Shown one piece after another: positions 1 through 7,499 of a stretch of 15,145 nt of DNA. The position numbers were made by a program, and so were the translations under genes. This stretch comes from Patescibacteria group bacterium (GTDB taxonomy: Bacteria; Patescibacteriota; Minisyncoccia; UBA6257; HR35). The stretch covers positions 1 through 15,145 of the forward strand of contig JANXCM010000011.1 of the NCBI GenBank assembly GCA_025060085.1, written 5' to 3'. The notes beneath the pieces were generated by a model. That model did no database searches, was not told the DNA's origin, and worked only from the letters and a program-made list of their open reading frames with translations. Within the stretch, counting starts at the first letter, position 1; every line of letters starts with the position of its first letter.

Positions 1-90
1 GAAAGAGGAAAGTTAAAAATAATTGTTTCAATTTTTAATCGAGAGACCCCCGTAGAAGTTGATCTTCTTCAAGTTAAAAAAATTTCTTAA
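1..90 (+). CDS. nusG: Transcription termination/antitermination factor NusG, C-terminal end (5' partial)
   Basis: The frame starting at base 1 encodes the last 29 residues of a protein and ends in TAA at 88-90. The readable stretch ERGKLKIIVSIFNRETPVEV, followed by a DLLQVKKIS tail, matches the end of the NusG KOW domain, which in this family typically reads like RGKVKVxVSIFGRETPVELDFxQVEK. NusG binds RNA polymerase and, through the KOW domain, Rho or ribosomal protein S10. The gene immediately downstream is rplK, the usual partner of nusG in bacteria, which supports the call. The NGN domain and the start lie outside the window. Confidence 0.93.
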   Translation, partial: ERGKLKIIVSIFNRETPVEVDLLQVKKIS

Positions 91-177
91 TGATTTAAAA
101 ATTTATAATATTCTATTTTGATTCAAAAAAATTTATTTAAATTTTATTATTTAATTTATTTAAAAAATTTATTGAAA

Positions 178-606
178 ATGGTTTCAAAGAAGAATATAAA
201 AAGTCAAGTAAAACTTATAATTTCAGCTGGAGAAGCTACACCTGCTCCTCCTATTGGTCCATCTTTAGCACCTCATGGAATTAATATTAGTGAATTTTGT
301 TCAAAGTTTAATGAAATGACAAAAGAATTTAGGGGAATGTTAATTCCTGTTGTTGTTACTGTGTATGATGATCGAACATTTGATTTGACTTTAAAAAAAC
401 CACCAGTGAGTTCATTAATAAAAAAATACTTAAAAATAGAAAAAGGAAGTTCAGAAGCAGGTAGAAAATTCGTTGGTAAATTAACCAGCGAAGATTTGAA
501 AAAAATAGCTGAAGAAAAATTACTTGATTTGAACACTGAAGATATAAACAAAGCTGTTAAAATAATAGAGGGAACAGCTAAAAGTATGGGTGTAAAAGTT
601 GAATAA
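178..606 (+). CDS. rplK: 50S ribosomal protein L11 (uL11)
   Basis: This is a 142-residue protein, the usual length for bacterial L11. It folds on the GTPase-associated region of 23S rRNA and helps recruit elongation and release factors. The N-terminal domain shows the QVKL start and the ATPAPPIGPSL proline motif (residues 20-30). The C-terminal RNA-binding domain includes KKPPVSSLIKK (about 73-83) and ends in EGTAKSMGVKVE. The open frame runs upstream to a TTG at 118, but that adds 20 residues with no counterpart in L11, so the ATG at 178 is chosen. No Shine-Dalgarno sequence is visible before it. One oddity is APHGIN at 31-36, where most bacteria have GQHGVN or GQAGIN. It lies 87 bases after nusG, probably in the same transcript. 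The expected next gene, rplA, is absent. Confidence 0.96.
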   Translation: MVSKKNIKSQVKLIISAGEATPAPPIGPSLAPHGINISEFCSKFNEMTKEFRGMLIPVVVTVYDDRTFDLTLKKPPVSSLIKKYLKIEKGSSEAGRKFVGKLTSEDLKKIAEEKLLDLNTEDINKAVKIIEGTAKSMGVKVE

Positions 607-627
607 AAATTAATTATTTGATATAAT
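599..627 (+). promoter_or_regulatory. Probable sigma-70 promoter for the secreted-protein gene
   Basis: TTGAAT (599-604) and TATAAT (622-627) are separated by exactly 17 bases. The -10 box is preceded by TGA (619-621), an extended -10 (TGn) motif. The -35 box overlaps the last codons of rplK. Transcription would start near 634, giving a leader of about 100 bases before the ATG at 733. The placement suggests that the secreted-protein gene is transcribed independently of nusG-rplK. In such AT-rich DNA a TATAAT alone would mean little; the spacing and the TGn motif support the call. Confidence 0.55.
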
Positions 628-732
628 AAACATGAATTTTATAATAAGATAATTTAGTTAATAAATTAATAAATATAAATAAATATTAAATTAAATAAAA
701 ATAAAATTTTAAATTTTTAAATTAATTAAAAA

Positions 733-2877
733 ATGTTCAGAAAAACAAAAATTATTATACTTAAGTTTATGTCTTCTTTAATTTTAATATTACTATTTAT
801 TTTTATATCTAATAATTCAATAGCAGCAAATAGATGTATTAATTATTTAGCTGGAGTAGGAAGAATGGAAGTTTCGAGCTACAATATTTTATGGGATAAA
901 CCTAACACTACTGAAGATATAATTTTTAGGGGGAGAGATTATAAATCTAATTTTATCCTCCCCAGTGGTTGGTGGTTTACAGGAATTAATGAAAATTCTG
1001 ATGTTAAAATTTACATAGATAGGGAAATTCATAGTGGCGGAAGTGAAAATAATGGTAGTCTATACTTCGAAACTAATAAAGTTGTAGGAAGACCACAATT
1101 TTATATAGGAAGAGTAGCAATATGGTTAGCTGAAGATCGCATTTCTTCCGAAACGAGAAATTATTATCCTAGATATGGCGATGAACTTAAGGTGAGACTT
1201 AAATATAGATTAGATCAATTGCAAAATGCAACTATAAACTTAAGGTTGGTAAGTGAATGGAATATTATAGGAACAAATGATCGTCATTGGTTCACTTTCG
1301 GATCTAAAATATTAAACTTAAGTCCTAATAATTTTTCATCTTTCGAAGCAACAGCGACATTACCTTATCCTCATCAAGTTACAACTACTCCGATTTCTAT
1401 ATCTGCAGTTTTGATTGATTTTCATATCATATTTGCTTCAGCAGATGATAGTGATAAAAAAATTAAATTATGGGTAGATGATATTGAACTTTTTACTTTT
1501 AGAAACAGAAATTGTTTAACTCTGCCAGAGCAAAGAAGGTCTTTTTTAAAGTTTTTTGAAGTTTTTGGACATGTTCCTGAATGGGGTAAAGTCGCTAATG
1601 CTGATTTCGTTAAATTATATAAAGAAAATGTTTTATTAAGTAATAGTTATAATGATATCTTTCTTATTAATAAAGAACTTAATCCTAATTTTAGATATAC
1701 TTTTTACCTTTCACCTTCAACTTTTCATCGGTATAGAAAATATAATACATCATCACTATTAGATAAATTTAGAGCCCCGGAAAATTTATCTGAAGTTTTA
1801 AATTTTTTTGATGATATTCAAATTCCTACTACAACAGATACTCCATCGGATCATGGAAATCACATATCATATAGGATTCACCATAACAGTCATTATCCCG
1901 AGTATTTATTAATTAGAAATAATGCTCTTAATCTCTATGATTACCCATACAGATTAACAAGATATATGATTTCAATTACCAATCACATACCGCTGGTTCA
2001 AGATTTATTTCAAAATTATTTTTTTAAATTAGATACTACACTTTTCTACAAATCAAATTTATCTCCTGATTTTTATTTTATCGATAATTTTAATCATGGT
2101 GGAGGAACTGATCATTCTCCAAAATTTAAACCGAATAAGTTATATTTCTATAAAAATTCTTATCAATTTTTATCCCCATTGAGAAAATACTTTATGAACG
2201 TAGGGTATGGTAATTTATCAACCTGGATAAATAATCCAGAAAGAAAATTTGGTGTAAGTGGATTTATGAATGAAGGTTGGATATATAATCCAGAATATTT
2301 TAACTATGCTGAAAATAGTTCAACTGTTTTTAATTGGCTTGTAAGTTCTGTAATAGAGAATAAAGATTTAAATATCATCATGTTAATCGGCGCTTACCCT
2401 TATTATAATAATCCTGCTAATGCTAATAGGCCAGATAGGAATTGTACTGATACTGAACCAGTAATTAGATCATTGGTTTCACTTTTTTACTTAGTTAATA
2501 ATCATAATGTCTATTATGCATTAGTTCCCGGAGGAAGAGATAGAGAAGGTTATGTTGGAAATAAATATTATGTTCCTCAATGTTATACTCAATCAATGTT
2601 TATCAATTTAGGTCAATATTCAAATGTTAATAACATAAATCAAATGATAATTGCTACAAATTCTGATAATTGGTATTTATATGAAAGAAGGTATGAAAGA
2701 GGGTTAGTAGTATTTAATTCTTCTCCTAATTTTTCTTATAGCTATCGAATAAATTGGCAAAATTTGCCTTATCAAACTTATAGAGAATACTTTACTAATA
2801 CTGTTTATTCGTCTAATACCTCAAATTTAATAATTATTCCTCCTAAAAGTGGAATTATTTTATATTATGATGAATAA
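733..2877 (+). CDS. Large secreted protein, putative glycoside-hydrolase-like TIM barrel with N-terminal beta-sandwich
   Basis: This is a 714-residue exported protein. It has a Lys/Arg-rich n-region, a hydrophobic core (about 14-27) and a likely signal peptidase I site after SIA at 29-31. Residues about 50-255 look like beta-sandwich repeats and end in KLWVDDIELF (245-254), a pattern typical of carbohydrate-binding modules. From about 270 the pattern resembles glycosidase-like TIM barrels: FYFIDNF (D451) and MNEGW (E514) are candidate catalytic acids on strand ends. A late YERGLVVFNSS segment (650-664) and a terminal IIPPKSGIIL resemble the C-terminal beta domain of such proteins. The mature protein has four cysteines (C35, C261, C571, C617), enough for two disulfides. 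No sortase motif or C-terminal anchor is seen, so it may be released. An alternative start is Met13 (769). Export is well supported. The hydrolase fold is inferred from motif style only, and the substrate is unknown. Confidence 0.6.
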   Translation: MFRKTKIIILKFMSSLILILLFIFISNNSIAANRCINYLAGVGRMEVSSYNILWDKPNTTEDIIFRGRDYKSNFILPSGWWFTGINENSDVKIYIDREIHSGGSENNGSLYFETNKVVGRPQFYIGRVAIWLAEDRISSETRNYYPRYGDELKVRLKYRLDQLQNATINLRLVSEWNIIGTNDRHWFTFGSKILNLSPNNFSSFEATATLPYPHQVTTTPISISAVLIDFHIIFASADDSDKKIKLWVDDIELFTFRNRNCLTLPEQRRSFLKFFEVFGHVPEWGKVANADFVKLYKENVLLSNSYNDIFLINKELNPNFRYTFYLSPSTFHRYRKYNTSSLLDKFRAPENLSEVLNFFDDIQIPTTTDTPSDHGNHISYRIHHNSHYPEYLLIRNNALNLYDYPYRLTRYMISITNHIPLVQDLFQNYFFKLDTTLFYKSNLSPDFYFIDNFNHGGGTDHSPKFKPNKLYFYKNSYQFLSPLRKYFMNVGYGNLSTWINNPERKFGVSGFMNEGWIYNPEYFNYAENSSTVFNWLVSSVIENKDLNIIMLIGAYPYYNNPANANRPDRNCTDTEPVIRSLVSLFYLVNNHNVYYALVPGGRDREGYVGNKYYVPQCYTQSMFINLGQYSNVNNINQMIIATNSDNWYLYERRYERGLVVFNSSPNFSYSYRINWQNLPYQTYREYFTNTVYSSNTSNLIIIPPKSGIILYYDE

Positions 2878-3087
2878 GTAATATTTTTTATTTATTTTTC
2901 AAGTGTTTTTAATTTTATAAAGAAAGTTCTTAGAATAAAAAAGAATGATAATAAGGTTATTTTAGTAGATTTTATTTTGAAGTTTTTAATTAATAAATTC
3001 TTTGCTAAATTTATCTAACTTATTTTTTTAAAAATAAACTCGCTTTTTTAAAATTGAATATAATTTTAATTTTTGTTATCTTTTTAT

Positions 3088-3096
3088 TTATCCACA
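3088..3096 (+). promoter_or_regulatory. Consensus DnaA box upstream of the nrdJ promoter
   Basis: TTATCCACA matches the strict bacterial DnaA-box consensus TTATNCACA at every position. It ends 10 bases upstream of the -35 box of the nrdJ promoter. In E. coli, DnaA bound at boxes upstream of the nrdAB promoter regulates ribonucleotide reductase, so the position is meaningful. No second copy of this 9-mer was noticed on either strand of the window. Function here is inferred. Confidence 0.45.
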
Positions 3097-3106
3097 ATTT
3101 GAAAAC

Positions 3107-3135
3107 TTGACATCAATTATCTATTAAACTATAAA
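3107..3135 (+). promoter_or_regulatory. Sigma-70 promoter for nrdJ
   Basis: A perfect -35 box TTGACA (3107-3112), a 17-base spacer and the -10 box TATAAA (3130-3135) make this one of the two best promoters in the window. The start point would be near 3142, giving a leader of about 40 bases to the nrdJ ATG at 3183. The transcript probably continues into the adenosyltransferase gene, which starts 53 bases after nrdJ. Confidence 0.72.
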
Positions 3136-3182
3136 ATTTAGATTTAATTAAGTCGGGTTCATTAATTAAAATTATTAATTCT

Positions 3183-5861
3183 ATGAAAAAAGTCAAGAAT
3201 CGACCAGCGAGATTGTTTTTTAAAATTAAGAGATATTTTACTCAAGATAATTTCCATCCTTATCAAGAGATAAAATGGTTAAATACAACAGCTGAAATTT
3301 CTCATTCCGGTTTTAAGATGGAGAATGTTGAGTTCCCTGACTTCTATAGTCAGAATGCTATTAATATTATTGCTTCAAAATATTTTAAAGTTAATCGAGG
3401 AAAACAAGAAACTTCTTTAAAAGAATTAATTGATAGAGTAGTAAAAACATTTAAAAATTGGGGATTAGAACAAAATTATTTTAATGAAAAAGAAGCTCAA
3501 ATTTTTGAAGAAGAATTGACTTATATTTTAGTTAATCAACTAGCTGCTTTTAATTCTCCTGTTTGGTTCAATATTGGTATCGAAGGACGATCTCAACAAT
3601 GTAGTGCTTGTTTTATTTTAGATGTTGAAGATAATATGGAATCAATCTTAGAATGGATAAAAATTGAAGGGATGATTTTTAAGGGAGGCTCAGGTTCGGG
3701 TGTTAATCTTTCTAAATTAAGAGCAAAAGGAGAACCACTTTCAACAGGAGGCTTTTCTTCTGGGGTGATTTCTTTCATGAAAGCAGCTGATGCAGTTGCC
3801 GGATCAATTAAAAGCGGAGGTACTACCCGTCGAGCTGCTAAAATGGTTGTTTTAAACATTGATCATCCTGAAATTTTAGATTTTATTCGCGTAAAAGCCG
3901 ATGAAGAAAATAAAGTGAGAGCACTAATAGAAGCCGGTTATGATCTAACTGATTTAAATCATCCTCTTTGGCAAAACATTTTCTTTCAAAATGCTAATAA
4001 TTCTGTGAGAATAACAGATAAATTTATGCAAGCTGTTTTAGAAGATAAAGAATGGGTAACCTACAATCTGACTGATGGAAAACCTAATAAAATTTATAGA
4101 GCTAAGGATCTTTTATGGGAAATAGCAAAAGCAGCATGGGAATGTGGTGATCCAGGTGTTCAATTTCATGATTTAACAAATCGATGGCATACTTGTAAAA
4201 ATTCAGGTGAAATTGTCGCCAGTAATCCTTGTAGTGAATATCTCTTTCTTAATTGGACAAGTTGTAATTTAGCCTCAATTAATTTGATGAAGTTTTTAAA
4301 AGATGATAGTGAATTTGACATTGAAGGTTTTAAACATACTTGCCGAATAGTTTTTTTAGCTCAAGATATTTTAATTTCTAAGGCTGATTATCCTTATCCC
4401 AAAATTGCAGAAGAAACCAAAAAATATAGAACTATTGGTTTAGGTTATACTAATTTAGGAGCTTTGATTATGGCGATGGGTTTACCATACGATTCAAATG
4501 AAGCTCGATATTTAGCTGCTAGTATAACTTCTTTGATGACTGCTGTAGCTTATCGAACTTCTGTTGAAATTGCTCAAAGATTAGAGCCATTTCCAGAATA
4601 TTATAAAAATAAAGACAAAATGTTAGAGGTAATAAGAATGCATCAGGAGGAGAGCTATAGAATAGGAGAAACGCACTTAACAGAAGCAAACTTAAACTTA
4701 GCTAAAAAAATTAAAGAAGAAGCTGATAAAATATGGAAACAAGTAATTGAAGAAGGTGAATTATTTGGATTTCGAAATGCTCAAGCGACTGTTTTAGCTC
4801 CAACAGGAACAATTAGTTTTATGATGGACGCTGATACTACTGGAATCGAGCCAGATTTTGCTTTAGTTAAGATTAAGCAATTAGTTGGTGGGGGGTATAT
4901 GAAAATTGTTAACAATACTATTCCTTTAGCCTTGAGAAAATTAGGTTATGATGAACGTCAAATAATGGAAATAATGAAACATTTAGAAGAAACTCAAAAC
5001 ATAGAATCAGCTCCCTATATCAAAGAAGAAGACTTGTCAGTTTTTGATTGTGCTATTAAGCCACCTAATGGAAAGAGAAGTATTCATTGGTTAGGTCATG
5101 TAAAAATGGTAGGAGCTGTTCAGCCCTTTATTAGTGGAGGAATTTCAAAAACATTTAATATGCCTAATGAAACTTCAATTGAAGAAATTTATAATGCTTA
5201 TTTTACTGCTTGGAAGTTAGGAATTAAAAATTTTGCTGTTTATCGAGATGGTTCAAAAGCTACTCAAGCTCTTTATGGATACGTGGGTAAAAAAGAAAAA
5301 GAAAAAGAAGTTAAGATAAAAAGAAAAAAATTGCCTGATATTCGCAAATCAGAAACACACAAATTTTCTGTTGCTGGTCATAAGGGTTATTTAACTTATG
5401 GAATGTTTGAAGATGGATCATTAGGAGAGATATTTATTAAAATGTCAAAGCAGGGTAGTACTTTAGCCGGTTTATTGGATGCCTTTGCTATCACTGTTTC
5501 TGTTGCTCTTCAATACGGAGTGCCATTAAAAGATTTAGCTAAGAAATTTATTCATATGAGATTCGAGCCAATGGGGATAACTAATAATCCAGAAATTAAA
5601 TTCGCTACTTCCATTATTGATTATATTTTTAAATATTTGTCTTATCGTTTTTTAAATAACGAAGAACTTAGAAGATTAGGTCTTCAACCTCAAGATGAAA
5701 ATTATTTAAAAGATCATCCACAACTATTTAATAAAAAAAATAATCATAATAGTAAAGACTTAAGCGGTCCTCCATGTAAATATTGTGGCGGAATGACAAC
5801 TAGAACAGGGTCTTGTTATACTTGTTTAGAATGCGGAGAAAGTAGTGGTGGTTGTGGCTGA
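3183..5861 (+). CDS. nrdJ: Adenosylcobalamin-dependent (class II) ribonucleoside-diphosphate reductase
   Basis: This 892-residue enzyme reduces ribonucleotides to deoxyribonucleotides, using a radical formed from adenosylcobalamin and so needing neither oxygen nor a second subunit. The N-terminus (RYFTQDNFHPY, KYFKVNRG) is that of the B12-dependent NrdJ family. AFNSPVWFN (122-130) precedes the first redox cysteine in QQCSACF (C140; C143 nearby). The core motif NPCSE supplies Asn348, the thiyl-radical Cys350 and Glu352, and the second redox cysteine is Cys361 in TSCNLAS. APTGTISFMMDADTTGIEP marks the next barrel segment. The C-terminus has the RFEPMG/SIIDYIFKYL region, then a Cys-rich tail (C865, C868, C878, C881, C884, C891) typical of the TSCPD/zinc tail that re-reduces the active site. 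All key residues are present, and no intein interrupts it. It is followed by the gene for its cofactor-making enzyme. Confidence 0.97.
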   Translation: MKKVKNRPARLFFKIKRYFTQDNFHPYQEIKWLNTTAEISHSGFKMENVEFPDFYSQNAINIIASKYFKVNRGKQETSLKELIDRVVKTFKNWGLEQNYFNEKEAQIFEEELTYILVNQLAAFNSPVWFNIGIEGRSQQCSACFILDVEDNMESILEWIKIEGMIFKGGSGSGVNLSKLRAKGEPLSTGGFSSGVISFMKAADAVAGSIKSGGTTRRAAKMVVLNIDHPEILDFIRVKADEENKVRALIEAGYDLTDLNHPLWQNIFFQNANNSVRITDKFMQAVLEDKEWVTYNLTDGKPNKIYRAKDLLWEIAKAAWECGDPGVQFHDLTNRWHTCKNSGEIVASNPCSEYLFLNWTSCNLASINLMKFLKDDSEFDIEGFKHTCRIVFLAQDILISKADYPYPKIAEETKKYRTIGLGYTNLGALIMAMGLPYDSNEARYLAASITSLMTAVAYRTSVEIAQRLEPFPEYYKNKDKMLEVIRMHQEESYRIGETHLTEANLNLAKKIKEEADKIWKQVIEEGELFGFRNAQATVLAPTGTISFMMDADTTGIEPDFALVKIKQLVGGGYMKIVNNTIPLALRKLGYDERQIMEIMKHLEETQNIESAPYIKEEDLSVFDCAIKPPNGKRSIHWLGHVKMVGAVQPFISGGISKTFNMPNETSIEEIYNAYFTAWKLGIKNFAVYRDGSKATQALYGYVGKKEKEKEVKIKRKKLPDIRKSETHKFSVAGHKGYLTYGMFEDGSLGEIFIKMSKQGSTLAGLLDAFAITVSVALQYGVPLKDLAKKFIHMRFEPMGITNNPEIKFATSIIDYIFKYLSYRFLNNEELRRLGLQPQDENYLKDHPQLFNKKNNHNSKDLSGPPCKYCGGMTTRTGSCYTCLECGESSGGCG

Positions 5862-5914
5862 AAAATTATTAAAACTCATATAATTTTTTAATTAGTGAGG
5901 AAAATTAATTTATT

Positions 5915-6448
5915 ATGTATTTATATACCCAAAGAGGTGATCAAGGAAAAAGTTTGATTGGAGGAAAAAAAGTATCTAAAGATAACTATATAATATCTTT
6001 TTTAGGAGATTTAGACGAAATAAATAGTCTTATTGGGGTAGTTAAAAGTTATTTAAAAAAATATAGAAAAATTTTAACTGATATTCAAGAAAATTTATTT
6101 ATCATTCAAGCTAATATTTCTTATTTACTTTTTCCTAAATTTGAGCCACCTATTTTAAAATTTGATAAAATTAAAAAGATAGAAAGAGAGATAGAAAAAA
6201 TAGAGAAAAAAATTAAATTACCTAAAAAGTTTGTTATTCCTGGCAAAGAAATTGAATCTGCCTGGTTACACTATTTAAGAGCAATTGTAAGAAGATTAGA
6301 GAGAAATTTAATAACTTTAAATAAAAAAAGAAAAATTGATAAAAATATTTTAATCTACTTTAATCGTCTTTCAAGCTATCTTTATGCTTTAGCCCTTTAT
6401 TCTGTCTTTAGAAAAAAATTAAAGGAAGATCATCCTACCTATAGATAA
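5915..6448 (+). CDS. Cob(I)alamin adenosyltransferase, PduO type
   Basis: This 177-residue protein transfers the adenosyl group of ATP to cob(I)alamin, making adenosylcobalamin. The N-terminal ATP site is readable: YTQRGDQGKSLIGGKKVSKD (residues 4-23), corresponding to the family's YTKTGDxGxTxLxGG motif. It is followed by GDLDEINSLIG (31-41). FVIPGKEIES stands where most members have FVLPGG, so one conserved glycine is lysine here. RAIVRRLER matches the RxxxRRAER active-site arginines, and FNRLSSYLYALA matches the NRLSDYLF helix. The middle is Lys/Ile-rich and helical, as in this four-helix family. It starts 53 bases after nrdJ on the same strand, with a GAGG about 14 bases before the ATG, which is far for a ribosome site. 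The likely role is to adenosylate scavenged corrinoid for NrdJ. Confidence 0.92.
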   Translation: MYLYTQRGDQGKSLIGGKKVSKDNYIISFLGDLDEINSLIGVVKSYLKKYRKILTDIQENLFIIQANISYLLFPKFEPPILKFDKIKKIEREIEKIEKKIKLPKKFVIPGKEIESAWLHYLRAIVRRLERNLITLNKKRKIDKNILIYFNRLSSYLYALALYSVFRKKLKEDHPTYR

Positions 6449-6483
6449 AATAATATTAATGAGAATTATCTATCTCTTTTTTT
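6441..6483 (+). terminator. Weak intrinsic terminator candidate after the adenosyltransferase gene
   Basis: ATAGATAA (6441-6448) and TTATCTAT (6466-6473) form a perfect 8-base-pair stem around a 17-base loop, followed by a run of seven T (6477-6483). It sits at the convergent junction, overlapping the 3' ends of both the adenosyltransferase gene and dnaJ. The stem has one G-C pair and the loop is long, so it is weak as a Rho-independent terminator. On the minus strand there is no T-run directly after the stem. Confidence 0.3.
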
Positions 6484-7496
6484 AATTCTTCTAATAATTC
6501 TTTCGCTCTTTTCGTTAATTTCTTGATAGGTTTTAATTTAATCTTTAAAATTAAATCCCCTTTGTTGATTCCCTTATTAGGTATTTTTATAAATTGTTCA
6601 TTGAAATCTGGGGGAATATATATTTCAATTTTTTCATCTAAATAGTCAAAAATTATTTTTTTACCTAGAATTAAATCAAGTAATGTTAATTCAATTTCGG
6701 AAATGATATCATTGCCTCTTATGTTAAATCTGGGGTGAGGCTTAACAAAAATTCTAACTAATAAATCACCACTTTTTCTAGAGTAAGGATCTTGATCACC
6801 TAAATTAACAATTTTAATTATTTCCCTTGGATTAGTTTTAGGAGGAAGATTGATGGTTACAGTTTCATTTTTAGTTGAATATCCTCTTCCTTGGCAAAGA
6901 GAACATATTTTTTCAGGTATTTTTCCTTGGCCTTTACAATTTTGACAAATTTTATTTGTTTCAAATATGAAACCGGTAAAAAAACTACTTCTTGATTTTA
7001 CTCGACCTAAACCGCCACAAATATTACATCTTAAAAAATTTTTCGTTTCACTTCCTCTACCATCACATTTATGACAAATAACTTTTCTTTTATAAGAAAT
7101 ATTTTTAGTCGTTCCTTTAAATAATTCTTCTAGAGTTATTTCTAAATCTAAAATAATATCTTTGGCTTCATAATGGTGTCTGGTTTCAGTTCCAAAGAAA
7201 TCTTCAAAAATATCTCCAATTAAATCTTCTAAATTCGAAGTTCGAAAAAGATCATCAAAATTAAACCCTATATTTCCAATATCAAATCCATAATCCTTCA
7301 TTTTTCTTTTTTGATCGTATTCCTGTCTCAATTTTTTGTCTGATAAAACTCGATAAGCTTCTAAAATTTTTTTGAATTTTTCAGGATTACCTCCAAAATC
7401 AGGATGATGTTTTTTAGCTAATTCTCTGAATTTCTTTTTTATCTCTTCTTCGGAAGCATTTTCGGGAACGCCTAAAATTTTGTAATAGTCTTCCAT
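6456..7496 (-). CDS. dnaJ: Chaperone protein DnaJ (type I Hsp40)
   Basis: This 346-residue co-chaperone delivers substrates to DnaK and stimulates its ATPase. The J domain (residues 1-65) begins MEDYYKILGV and carries the essential HPD at 31-33. The Gly/Phe linker (about 66-102) is short and poor in glycine, rich instead in Asp and Phe. The zinc domain has four complete CxxCxGxG repeats at C141/C144, C157/C160, C184/C187 and C198/C201. The C-terminal substrate-binding beta domains follow (NLPPK, GDLLVRIFVKPHPRF). At 346 residues it is slightly shorter than E. coli DnaJ. It starts three bases after the stop of the unknown membrane protein gene (TAA, AAA, ATG), so translation is probably coupled. 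It is the last gene of the minus-strand heat-shock operon and ends 7 bases from the convergent adenosyltransferase gene. Confidence 0.97.
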   Translation of the reverse strand: MEDYYKILGVPENASEEEIKKKFRELAKKHHPDFGGNPEKFKKILEAYRVLSDKKLRQEYDQKRKMKDYGFDIGNIGFNFDDLFRTSNLEDLIGDIFEDFFGTETRHHYEAKDIILDLEITLEELFKGTTKNISYKRKVICHKCDGRGSETKNFLRCNICGGLGRVKSRSSFFTGFIFETNKICQNCKGQGKIPEKICSLCQGRGYSTKNETVTINLPPKTNPREIIKIVNLGDQDPYSRKSGDLLVRIFVKPHPRFNIRGNDIISEIELTLLDLILGKKIIFDYLDEKIEIYIPPDFNEQFIKIPNKGINKGDLILKIKLKPIKKLTKRAKELLEELKKEIDNSH

Positions 7497-7499
7497 TTT

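Larger units (their letters stand above)
2878..3182. other. 305-base intergenic region between the secreted-protein gene and nrdJ
   Basis: No convincing gene was found in either direction. The first 200 bases are A/T-rich sequence without a clear hairpin terminator. The 3' part holds a perfect DnaA box (3088-3096) and a near-consensus promoter (3107-3135). A cobalamin riboswitch would be expected here if B12 controlled nrdJ at the RNA level, but the predicted leader (about 3142-3182) is only about 40 bases and shows no B12-box-like conserved core. Confidence 0.7.

Noticed and set aside
104..109. TATAAT upstream of rplK as a promoter
   Set aside because: No acceptable -35 hexamer lies 16-18 bases upstream and there is no TGn extension. 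Such hexamers are common in this base composition.
118..177. A TTG-initiated N-terminal extension of L11 by 20 residues
   Set aside because: The extension is Leu/Phe/Tyr/Lys-rich translation of AT-rich intergenic DNA. L11 of normal length and N-terminus starts at the ATG at 178.
273..551. Open frame antisense to rplK
   Set aside because: It lies wholly inside the conserved rplK gene, has no recognisable features, and is explained as a shadow of rplK codons.
3061..3135. Possible replication origin suggested by the DnaA box and AT-rich flank
   Set aside because: Only one DnaA box is present, there is no dnaA or dnaN gene nearby, and the whole window is AT-rich.
2878..3182. Cobalamin riboswitch upstream of nrdJ
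   Set aside because: The leader predicted from the promoter is about 40 bases, too short, and no B12-box-like GC-containing core is visible.
3593..3859. Open frame antisense to nrdJ
   Set aside because: It is contained in a strongly conserved part of nrdJ, with no recognisable protein features.
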